From Kiritimatiellales bacterium (GTDB lineage: Bacteria > Verrucomicrobiota > Kiritimatiellia > Kiritimatiellales > Pontiellaceae), in the NCBI GenBank assembly GCA_021734595.1, contig JAIPIO010000071.1:1-14516 (forward strand): a DNA stretch of 14,516 nucleotides, written 5' to 3'. The position numbers and the translations under genes were made by a program. The notes under the pieces are model-generated. The model was not told where the DNA came from. It saw only the letters and a list, made by a program, of their open reading frames with translations, and did no database searches. Of the stretch, positions 6,629 through 13,355 are shown in pieces (within the stretch, counting starts at the first letter, position 1; each line of letters opens with the position of its first letter).

Positions 6629-7837
6629 GTGGGGAAGAAGAAAAGTTATTTCTTTGCCAATCACGCAAAATCCAGCGCGATGATGGTCAGTCTGATTGTC
6701 CACATCATTCTGGTGGCGATGGCGGTATCCTTCGTGGCGTTTAAGGTGATCCAGAAAGAGGAAAAGAAGTTTGAGGGCAAGGAGCTGGTAAAGAAGCCGA
6801 AAATGAAGCTCGTGAAACCCAAGGTTCCGGTAAAGATAGAAAAAAAACGCAAACAGAAACCCAAGTTGCGCAAGCGGCTGGTATCGAAGAATGTCACCCG
6901 CAAAAAAGCAGTGTTTCAGATGCCGGAGATTTCCGGCGTGGCCGGCGGACTGGGCGGGCTGGATCTTTCAAGCGGCGTAGGGGAAATCGGGTTTAACCTG
7001 CCGGAAGTCAATTTCTTCGGGGTAAAGCAGAAAGGGGAAAAAATCGTCTTTCTCGTGCATGCCGGGCCTGCCACCACCACCGGCAACAACAGATTGCAGT
7101 CGCCGAAGTCGCGCATGACGTTCTATACCATTCGGACACGTCTCAACGAAATGGTGAATGATCTGCCGGAATACACCCTGTTTAATGTGGCGCTCTACTG
7201 GCAGTACCACACCACCCCATTCTCCACCAACATGGTGCTGGCGACAGCCGAAAACAAGGCCAGAATGGTCGACTGGGGCTCGACGCTGAATCCACTGCAG
7301 CTGGAGGAAACCTATGGAAGCGGGTTTCAACGGGTGGAGGGTTTCCTGGAACGGCTTGAACAGGTCGAATGGCCGAATGGCTGCATAACCAACGATATCC
7401 CGCCATACAGTTCCAAGTGGATGTACAATTATACAACGAGTCCGGAAATCAGGAAGCATTACAAAGGTGTGGCGGACTATCAGGATTTCCAGAACTGGGC
7501 CCGGGCGACCTGTTTCGCCCTTGAGCAGAAGCCGGACACCATCTTTATTCTGTGCACGGGATACGTCATTGGTCAAGACGAGCCCGGCATGATGGCGCTG
7601 TGTTTCCAGGAGATCTGCCAAGAGATATATGGAGAAGACCGGCGGAAATATCCCACCATCAATGTGGTGATCCTGAACAAGGTGGGAAGTGATGCCACGT
7701 CTACGGACTCGCAGATGGGCAAGTTTTCATCCATTGTGGAGATGTTCCGCGGCCGGTCGGATATCATTGATGATATCCGGGAAGTGATGACCGACGAAGA
7801 GCTTGAGGCACTGAAAGACATGACCGGAGTCCTGTAA
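6629..7837 (+). CDS. TonB-like anchor fused to a degenerate VWA domain (energised membrane protein)
   Basis: A 402-aa inner-membrane protein. A short cytoplasmic N-terminus is followed by one membrane span (about 18-40, SLIVHIILVAMAV), then a strongly cationic segment (44-94, many K/R and KPK/KPKVP-type motifs) and a Gly-rich linker (102-120). A VWA-like fold covers about 137-355: strand KIVFLVHAG, strand FNVALYW, LATAENKARMVDW, then ALEQKPDTIFILCTG and INVVILN. In canonical VWA the first strand ends in DxSxS; here it reads HAGPA, and the later TDG is CTG, so the metal-binding MIDAS is lost. Similar proteins accompany exbBD genes in PVC genomes, where none that I know of has been characterised. 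The start is GTG 6629, with AAGGGG seven bases upstream and the same AAAAGGGGAAAAA leader as the next gene; an upstream in-frame start at 6545 would overlap the previous gene. Likely role: the force-transmitting partner of ExbB/ExbD in place of TonB or TolA. Confidence 0.82.
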   Translation: MGKKKSYFFANHAKSSAMMVSLIVHIILVAMAVSFVAFKVIQKEEKKFEGKELVKKPKMKLVKPKVPVKIEKKRKQKPKLRKRLVSKNVTRKKAVFQMPEISGVAGGLGGLDLSSGVGEIGFNLPEVNFFGVKQKGEKIVFLVHAGPATTTGNNRLQSPKSRMTFYTIRTRLNEMVNDLPEYTLFNVALYWQYHTTPFSTNMVLATAENKARMVDWGSTLNPLQLEETYGSGFQRVEGFLERLEQVEWPNGCITNDIPPYSSKWMYNYTTSPEIRKHYKGVADYQDFQNWARATCFALEQKPDTIFILCTGYVIGQDEPGMMALCFQEICQEIYGEDRRKYPTINVVILNKVGSDATSTDSQMGKFSSIVEMFRGRSDIIDDIREVMTDEELEALKDMTGVL

Positions 7838-7889
7838 CACCGGGACGGGGATGACGCGGTGGTTTGACAGTTGTAAAAGGGGAAAAAGA

Positions 7890-10694
7890 ATGATGTTAGG
7901 TTCGCACAGGAATACAGTACATACACTGTTGCTGGTTGCCTGTATCCAGGGCGCAGTAGTGTATGCCCAGACGGATTACAGCTCCTGGGGCATTACCGAT
8001 GTTGTCGGAGCGGCGGATGCCCATCTTCTCCGGGGCGAGTATGAAATGGCGATTCCCGCCCTGCAGGAAGTCGTTTCCCGGATGCGGAGAATGGACGATG
8101 CGGAAGCGCTGGAGACATTGCAAAAGGCCCGTTTTCAACTGGCCCGCGCCTACTATCAGAACGGCGATACCGATGACGCAGTGACGCTGCTTGAGGAATA
8201 TCTGGAAAGCGAACCCCGCAAAAAAGAGCTCGCCGCGTTGAGCATGGTTGCCCAGATCTATTTCGACCAGAACCGCTGGGAAGATGTCGAAAGGATCTCC
8301 TTGAAAATGCTGGCGATACCGGATGTGGCCGCCAAGGAGATTACCACCGGAAACCTGTTGCTGGGTCAGGCCCTCTTCCGCCAAAACAAATGGACCGAAG
8401 CGGTTAAGCCGCTGACGATTGCGTCCGAAACAACGGAGAATGAACGAACCCGCGAGGTCATGCAGATTATGATCGTGCGCTCGCTGGTGAAGGATAAGCG
8501 GTTCCGCGAACTCTACGTCTGGATTCCCAAACTGTATAGCACCGACGCCAAATACGACATTACCCTGAATATTGCCCTGATGAATGCGGGCAAGGCCCGC
8601 TTTGATACCCGGGACTATCTCAACTCGCTTATGCTCTACCGCATGGTGCTTCCGCGCGAGGAGCTGCTTAGATACCAGACACGGAAAATCAAGCGGCTGG
8701 AAACGACGCTTGCGGCGCAGGCGAAAATCGGCATGAAGGCCGAGGATGAGTCGTTGCGGCAGCGCGAGATTGATGACATTAAAGTTGCGATCAAGGCACT
8801 GGAGGAGCTCCCGCCCTACGAAGACGAAGTGACATTCCGCATCGGGCAGGTCTACAATGAAGTCTGGCGCTTCTGGGAAGGGCTGGCGCTGTACGAACGG
8901 CTGCTGAAAAAAGACCCGACTTCTGAAATCGGCGAAGCGGCCCTGTATAAATCCGTCATGGCCTATTATGATGTGGATGAACCCGCCCGCGCCGAAAAGC
9001 ACATTATTGAATATCTGGATAGAAACATTGCCGGTCAGCATGCCCGTCCACTGCTTTCGGTCATGTTGCGCGACAATATTCAAAAAAAGAATTTCGATAA
9101 AGTGGTAGGCATGATGGATTATTTCAGCCGCCTGCCGCCGCCGCAGGATGCGCAGGGCCGGTTGTTGCAGGCGGATATGCATTATATGTTCGCGTTCGGT
9201 TATTTCCTAAAAGAGCCCAAGGAATGCGAAAAGGCCTGCAGTCAATTCTCAACAATAATTGACAGCTATTCGGAAAGCCCGTCCGTTTCCGACGCCATTT
9301 ATTACCGGGGCCTGACCTATATGTTCCTCGCCGACTACACGAACGCGCTGGAACAGTTCCTGATGTACCAGAGCAAATATCCGACCGGCGAGCAGATGTC
9401 GGTATCCGTATTCCGGGAGGGGGTCTGCCTGTTTGGTCTGGAACGTATTGACGAAGCCGTAAAGGTATTCACCCGGTTTATTAAAACCTATCCCACCGAC
9501 GATCTGGTTTCGGAAGCATACAGTATGCGTGCCGACATCAATGGATCAAAGGGCCTGCTGGATGAGGCGATTGCGGATTACAAGCTCGGGATCGAAACGG
9601 CGAAGACTCCGGTACAGGCCTCCTACGCAGTATTCAATGCGGCAAAAGTCTACCAGGCCGAGGACCGTAGCGAAGAGATCATTGCGATAATGACAGGTTA
9701 TATCGACCGCTTTAAAGAAGAGGCCGACATGGCGCAGGCGGTATATTGGATTGGGCAATCCCAGATCAGGCTGGGCCGTGCGGAAGAAGCGATCGCGGCC
9801 TATTTTGATGTCATAAAAAAATTCGGGAACCAGGCGGACCAAACCGGCGTGGATAAAATCATCACGGAACTGGTTGATCTCTATGAAACGGGACTGACGG
9901 AGCAGGAGCAGGGCAGTGTGAGCCTTAAATTGGCGGGGCAGGCGTCTTCGGTCGAGGCTTCCGATGCAGTTCTTCAGCTACGCCTGAAAGTGGTGATGGC
10001 TTGGTTCGCAGGTGAAAAAGCTGCGGCTCAGTTGGGTGAGGAACTGCTCCGCACGCAAAGCGATTTAAGTGCGACCACGCCGGTTGCGCTGGCGCTGATG
10101 TGCGACGCGGCCTTGCGTCTGGGCGATCAGACGCAGATGACCCGGGTGCACGATTATTTCATGAAAACCTACGAAGACAGCGATCTGATCTGGAAGGCCT
10201 ACCGGATAAAGATGACCCAGTTGCTGGAAAAAAAGGAATATGAACAGGTTCTCACGGTGCTCGACGATGTGCAGGGGATTTTCGGTGCCGATTATTTTAT
10301 GGACTGGGCACAGATTACCAAAGCAAACGTGTTGCGGAAGCTGGGGCGCTTCGAAGAGGCGTTCAAGGAATACAACCATGTGCTGGGGGTCACCGAGTGG
10401 CGCGGCCCAATTTTCGCGGAAGCCATGTGCGGCATGGGGCAGTGCCGCAAGGCGCAGGGAAACTACGAAAAAGCGTTTGCCTATTTCCAGCGAACCTATC
10501 TGCTTTACAAGGGCTATGACAACGGGTACTGGGCTGCCGAGGCCTATCTAGGCAGTGTGGAATGCCTGCGTTCGATGGGGGATGAGGTGCAGGCCGTGAA
10601 AACCCTGCATGCGATGCTTGAAGATGATTATGTCAACGAGCTTCCCCAGGCGGAAACCGCCCGGAAACTTTTGAAAGACAGCTCGGAGGCATAA
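7890..10694 (+). CDS. Large secreted tetratricopeptide-repeat protein
   Basis: A 934-aa protein with a signal peptide (about 1-26, cleavage after VVYA) followed almost entirely by helical TPR-type repeats. The clearest units are at about 70-110 (DDAVTLLEEYLESEP), 440-650 (repeated A-x-Y-x-x-G/A...A-x-x-x-F-x-x-x-I-x-x-YP, for example ALEQFLMYQSKYPTG and AVKVFTRFIKTYPTD) and 770-930 (FEEAFKEYNHVL, YEKAFAYFQRTYLL). Such long exported TPR proteins are protein-protein scaffolds, related in style to CpoB/YbgF and BamD; the partner is unknown. ATG 7890 is chosen (7893 is also possible) because AAAAGGGGAAAAA ends three bases before it, with the GGGG seven bases upstream; the in-frame ATG at 7851 would add 13 residues before the signal. 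The stop codon overlaps the start of the next gene by one base (TAATG), indicating translational coupling and a shared function with the second TPR protein. Confidence 0.88.
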   Translation: MMLGSHRNTVHTLLLVACIQGAVVYAQTDYSSWGITDVVGAADAHLLRGEYEMAIPALQEVVSRMRRMDDAEALETLQKARFQLARAYYQNGDTDDAVTLLEEYLESEPRKKELAALSMVAQIYFDQNRWEDVERISLKMLAIPDVAAKEITTGNLLLGQALFRQNKWTEAVKPLTIASETTENERTREVMQIMIVRSLVKDKRFRELYVWIPKLYSTDAKYDITLNIALMNAGKARFDTRDYLNSLMLYRMVLPREELLRYQTRKIKRLETTLAAQAKIGMKAEDESLRQREIDDIKVAIKALEELPPYEDEVTFRIGQVYNEVWRFWEGLALYERLLKKDPTSEIGEAALYKSVMAYYDVDEPARAEKHIIEYLDRNIAGQHARPLLSVMLRDNIQKKNFDKVVGMMDYFSRLPPPQDAQGRLLQADMHYMFAFGYFLKEPKECEKACSQFSTIIDSYSESPSVSDAIYYRGLTYMFLADYTNALEQFLMYQSKYPTGEQMSVSVFREGVCLFGLERIDEAVKVFTRFIKTYPTDDLVSEAYSMRADINGSKGLLDEAIADYKLGIETAKTPVQASYAVFNAAKVYQAEDRSEEIIAIMTGYIDRFKEEADMAQAVYWIGQSQIRLGRAEEAIAAYFDVIKKFGNQADQTGVDKIITELVDLYETGLTEQEQGSVSLKLAGQASSVEASDAVLQLRLKVVMAWFAGEKAAAQLGEELLRTQSDLSATTPVALALMCDAALRLGDQTQMTRVHDYFMKTYEDSDLIWKAYRIKMTQLLEKKEYEQVLTVLDDVQGIFGADYFMDWAQITKANVLRKLGRFEEAFKEYNHVLGVTEWRGPIFAEAMCGMGQCRKAQGNYEKAFAYFQRTYLLYKGYDNGYWAAEAYLGSVECLRSMGDEVQAVKTLHAMLEDDYVNELPQAETARKLLKDSSEA

Positions 10695-11560
10695 TGAGCA
10701 AATACGCAGCCATATTTATATCATCCATCATTTTTTCCGCTTCCGGTCTGGTGGCTGACCAGCCGCTGAAGGCGGAACTGGTACTGCCTGGTGATCGAAC
10801 CTGGAAGGGGGAGCTTGTCAGCCGCGAAGGCGGCATGCTTAATTTCAAAAAAGAAGGTGCCGAATCCGCAGTTCAAATCGGAGCGGATACGGTGATCGAA
10901 ATCAACTTCGATATCGGTCTGGATCGGGAAAACCTGAAGAAGCTGCTGGGCGACCGCGAGTATAAAACCATTATCGGAATACTTGAAAATGCGTTGACTC
11001 CATACACCGGCTACGACGATATCCCGAACAACCTGACGTTCTACAACCACACCCTGATGACCCTCTCGTTTTGGAGCGGTGATTATGAAAAGACGCTGCA
11101 GCTCTGCGATGCCATTCGTGCCGATGACCGCGATCCGAAAATCCAGGTCAGCCGCCGGATCTTTGAATCGCTCTCCCTGATCGAAACCGGCCAGACGGAA
11201 AAAGCGGAGGCGATGCTGAACCGGCTGGGTTGGGACAAGGAGCTGGCTGACAATGCGGGGGCCGAAAAACTCTATATTTCCGCTCGGTTGTATCGGCTGA
11301 AAAAGGAATATAAGAAGGCGATTGAAACGGTGGCCAAAGTGGTGGCGTTCTACCCGGATGAAACGGACTGGCTTCCGGCGGCGGAGCTGTTATGTGCCGA
11401 ATTGTATGCGGAAATGGGCATGTATGATTCGGCCAAGGAAGTGATCCGGCACATTCAGATTTTGCACAAGAACACCCCCGAAAGCGAAAAAGCAACCGAA
11501 TTGAAAGAGCGGGTCATCCTGCTTTCAAAAGATGCTGCCGCAGGGGCAGACGAAGTTTAA
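10694..11560 (+). CDS. Secreted small TPR protein, translationally coupled
   Basis: A 288-aa protein with a signal peptide (1-21, cleavage after LVA). Residues 24-75 form a small beta-rich domain (LKAELVLPGDRTWKGELVSREGGMLNFKK), followed by a helical TPR-like part (about 80-280; for example DYEKTLQLCDAI, EKAEAMLNRLGW, EYKKAIETVAKVVAFYPD, YDSAKEVIRHIQ). Its ATG uses the last base of the preceding TPR gene's stop codon. No separate Shine-Dalgarno is strong (GGAGG at 10684-10688 lies within the upstream gene and has a suitable distance), which fits coupling. Periplasmic location is predicted. It probably binds the larger TPR protein or the ExbD/VWA periplasmic parts; this is inference from gene order. 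Confidence 0.83.
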   Translation: MSKYAAIFISSIIFSASGLVADQPLKAELVLPGDRTWKGELVSREGGMLNFKKEGAESAVQIGADTVIEINFDIGLDRENLKKLLGDREYKTIIGILENALTPYTGYDDIPNNLTFYNHTLMTLSFWSGDYEKTLQLCDAIRADDRDPKIQVSRRIFESLSLIETGQTEKAEAMLNRLGWDKELADNAGAEKLYISARLYRLKKEYKKAIETVAKVVAFYPDETDWLPAAELLCAELYAEMGMYDSAKEVIRHIQILHKNTPESEKATELKERVILLSKDAAAGADEV

Positions 11561-11582
11561 CAACAAGAGGGAGAGGATCGGA

Positions 11583-12368
11583 ATGAAGATTAAAAAGAAC
11601 ATCGTAAAAATTGTTTTCTGCGTGTGCCTGCTGGCCGGCGCGGTATATGCGCAAACAACGAATGAAGCGGCAGCGGAAACGAAAGCCGCCGCCGCGAAAG
11701 TGGAGAAAACCACACTCTGGGAAATGATCAAGCAGGGTGGCGTAACCATGTACCCGCTGGGATTGTTTTCCATCCTCACCGTCTATTTTATTGTCCAGAA
11801 CGCGCTGTCATTGCGGGAAAAAACGCTGTTGCGCCCGGATCTCATGCCGGACTTCATTGCCTTGATGAAAGACAAGAAGGTGCTCGAAGCGCATACCCTC
11901 TGCAAAGAAAACAACACGCTGTTTACCTATGTATTCGCCGCCGGTCTGGAGCGTTGCTCGCGCCGCGGCGACAATATCAACTTCACGAAGGTCAAAGAGG
12001 CCATTGAAGAGGCCAGCACGGAGGAGATGACCTCGCACATGAAGCCGATCGACTATCTCTCCATTATCGGCGCCACCGCGCCCATGCTGGGATTGCTCGG
12101 AACGGTTTCCGGTATGATCAAGGCCTTCCAGACCATCGGTTCCACCGGGATGGGGAAACCGGAGTTGCTGGCCACGAATATTGGCGAAGCACTGGTTACT
12201 ACTGCCACCGGTCTGATCATCGCTATCCCGGCCATGCTCTTCTACTTCTATTTCCGGAACAACTTCATCAAATCCATCGCGACGCTTGGGCGCAACATCG
12301 GCGCGCTGCTTGATACGCTAGAATCCGGCGAACTGCCGCTGGGATACGAAGATCTCGGCAACAAATAA
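11583..12368 (+). CDS. exbB: ExbB/TolQ/MotA-family proton channel subunit with extra N-terminal signal
   Basis: A 261-aa inner-membrane protein that, with ExbD, should form a proton channel converting the proton motive force into movement. Three membrane spans typical of the family are visible: about 56-76 (YPLGLFSILTVYFIV), 158-180 (YLSIIGATAPMLGLLGTVSGMI, the MotA_ExbB core with the conserved GLLGTV), and 204-226 (TATGLIIAIPAMLFYFYF). The family's cytoplasmic loop lies between spans one and two. Unlike E. coli ExbB it begins with a cleavable-looking signal peptide (1-23, VYA|QTT) and an Ala/Lys-rich segment (24-45), so the N-terminus would start in the periplasm. The start ATG 11583 has AGGGAGAGGA upstream; an in-frame start at 11532 would overlap the TPR gene and bury the signal. 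TolQ is the alternative name; with no Pal, TolB or TolA in the window, ExbB is used. Confidence 0.93.
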   Translation: MKIKKNIVKIVFCVCLLAGAVYAQTTNEAAAETKAAAAKVEKTTLWEMIKQGGVTMYPLGLFSILTVYFIVQNALSLREKTLLRPDLMPDFIALMKDKKVLEAHTLCKENNTLFTYVFAAGLERCSRRGDNINFTKVKEAIEEASTEEMTSHMKPIDYLSIIGATAPMLGLLGTVSGMIKAFQTIGSTGMGKPELLATNIGEALVTTATGLIIAIPAMLFYFYFRNNFIKSIATLGRNIGALLDTLESGELPLGYEDLGNK

Positions 12369-12392
12369 TCCCTGGAACCTTCGAGGCATCAG

Positions 12393-12800
12393 ATGAAACT
12401 CAAACTGCCCGTAAAGAGTGAAGTGGAAGTCAACATGGCCCCCATGATCGACATGGTGTTCCTGCTGCTCATCTTCTTCATGGTGGCCTCTGTCGTCAAA
12501 GAGCTCGACAAGAAAGAGGATATTGAAATTCCCACCGCCAAATATGCCAAGGTGCCGGATGATCCCAAAGGGCGGCTGATGCTCCAGGTCGATAATCAAA
12601 ACAAAATCTACATCGGCTTGCAGGAAGTAACGCTGGACGAGCTCAAAGCGCTTATCGACAGCGAACTTGCCGCAAACCCGGATCTTCGGATCCAGGTGCG
12701 GGCCGATGAGCTCGTTCATTATAAGACCACGAAGGATATAATGATCGTGTGTGCGGAACTCGGTGCCACCGACCTGATCTACTCAACCTTCGAGGAATAA
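12393..12800 (+). CDS. exbD: ExbD/TolR-family motor subunit, first copy
   Basis: A 135-aa protein with the ExbD layout: a short cytoplasmic N-terminus, one membrane span (about 16-35, MAPMIDMVFLLLIFFMVASV) carrying the conserved proton-relay Asp20, and a small periplasmic domain (45-135) with the usual alternating strands and helices (RLMLQVDNQNKIYIGLQEV, then DLRIQVRADELVHY and KDIMIVCAELGATDLIYS). Length is normal for the family. It follows exbB by 24 nt; CGAGG at 12382-12386 is the ribosome binding site. Partner of the upstream ExbB in the proton channel. It ends 2 nt before the second exbD gene. Confidence 0.95.
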   Translation: MKLKLPVKSEVEVNMAPMIDMVFLLLIFFMVASVVKELDKKEDIEIPTAKYAKVPDDPKGRLMLQVDNQNKIYIGLQEVTLDELKALIDSELAANPDLRIQVRADELVHYKTTKDIMIVCAELGATDLIYSTFEE

Positions 12801-12802
12801 TC

Positions 12803-13234
12803 ATGAAATTTGAAGATCTCATAAACAAAAAGGCCGAGCTTCAGATTGCGCCGCTTATCGACGTGGTGTTCCTGTTGCTGATCTATTTCATGGTTACGGC
12901 ATCCCTGATCAAAAAGGAGGCGGATCTCTCCTTCCTGCTTCCCGCCGAGGTTAATCAGACCCAACCGATCGACTTGCCCATTGAAGTGCTCATCGAAATC
13001 AGGCAGGAAGGCGATATCGTGATCGAGGGAATGGTGTTCGAGCGCAATGACTTCGAACTCGATGCGCTGATCCTTCATCTCATGACCCTGCGCGAGGCCG
13101 CCGAATCGTCCATGAGCGAAATGATCGTCAGTATTATGCCGGACGACACTGCCCTGCATGGACGTATCGTTCAGGTGATGGATGCCTGCGCCGCCGCCGA
13201 CGTCAAAAACCTCTCTTTCAGCATGACCCTGTAG
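12803..13234 (+). CDS. exbD: ExbD/TolR-family motor subunit, second copy
   Basis: A 143-aa paralogue of the preceding gene product. The membrane span (about 15-35, IAPLIDVVFLLLIYFMVTAS) again carries Asp20 and is nearly the same as in copy one. The periplasmic part (40-143) has diverged strongly and is more acidic (DLSFLLPAEV, then EVLIEIRQEGDIVIEG and MIVSIMPDDTALHGRIVQVMDACAAA). Two different ExbD subunits after one ExbB suggest a mixed ExbD pair inside the ExbB pentamer, one for force and one for regulation or binding; that is inference. The start ATG 12803 has CGAGG seven bases upstream, inside the end of copy one. It is the last gene before the terminator. Confidence 0.94.
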   Translation: MKFEDLINKKAELQIAPLIDVVFLLLIYFMVTASLIKKEADLSFLLPAEVNQTQPIDLPIEVLIEIRQEGDIVIEGMVFERNDFELDALILHLMTLREAAESSMSEMIVSIMPDDTALHGRIVQVMDACAAADVKNLSFSMTL

Positions 13235-13237
13235 TGT

Positions 13238-13323
13238 TTCCAACCATTGGAAAAAATCTTCCAGCCGCTGGATATTCCGGCGGCTTTTTTCCAGCCATTG
13301 GAAATATCTTTCGACCATTGGAA
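13238..13323. repeat. Four TTCCA-type palindromes in the convergent intergenic region
   Basis: Copies: TTCCAACCATTGGAA (13238-13252, perfect), TTCCAGCCGCTGGAT (13259-13273, last base off), TTCCAGCCATTGGAA (13289-13303, one G/T mispair) and a decayed copy TTCGACCATTGGAA (13310-13323). Centre-to-centre distances are about 21, 30 and 20 bp, close to two, three and two helical turns. The array fills most of the space between the second exbD gene and the trkH stop codon, and copy two overlaps the left arm of the intrinsic terminator. Confidence 0.88.
13263..13290 (+). terminator. Rho-independent terminator of the Exb operon
   Basis: The left arm AGCCGCTGGA (13263-13272) pairs with the right arm TCCGGCGGCT (13276-13285) over ten base pairs with one G-U wobble. 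The loop is TAT, and six T follow (13285-13290). It lies 28 nt after the last exbD stop codon. On the opposite strand the same stem has one mismatch and is followed, a few bases later, by a second T run (complement of 13251-13256), so it may also stop the converging trkH transcript. Confidence 0.85.
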
Positions 13324-13355
13324 TCCTGAAACTCCCAGCTCCTTGCCCCCTGCTT

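Noticed and set aside
5724..9182. Minus-strand open frames of 314 and 428 codons under the SHD1-like and TPR genes
   Set aside because: No recognisable domains or good start signals; the plus-strand proteins have signal peptides, motifs and ribosome binding sites.
11583..13234. Bacterial flagellar motor (MotA/MotB) or Tol-Pal assignment for the exb genes
   Set aside because: The small single-span proteins lack an OmpA-like peptidoglycan-binding domain as in MotB, and no TolA, TolB or Pal is present; ExbB/ExbD is the closer fit.
13238..13323. CRISPR array
   Set aside because: Repeat units are only 15 bp, with gaps of 5-15 bp and decayed copies; there are no uniform 25-40 bp spacers and no cas genes.
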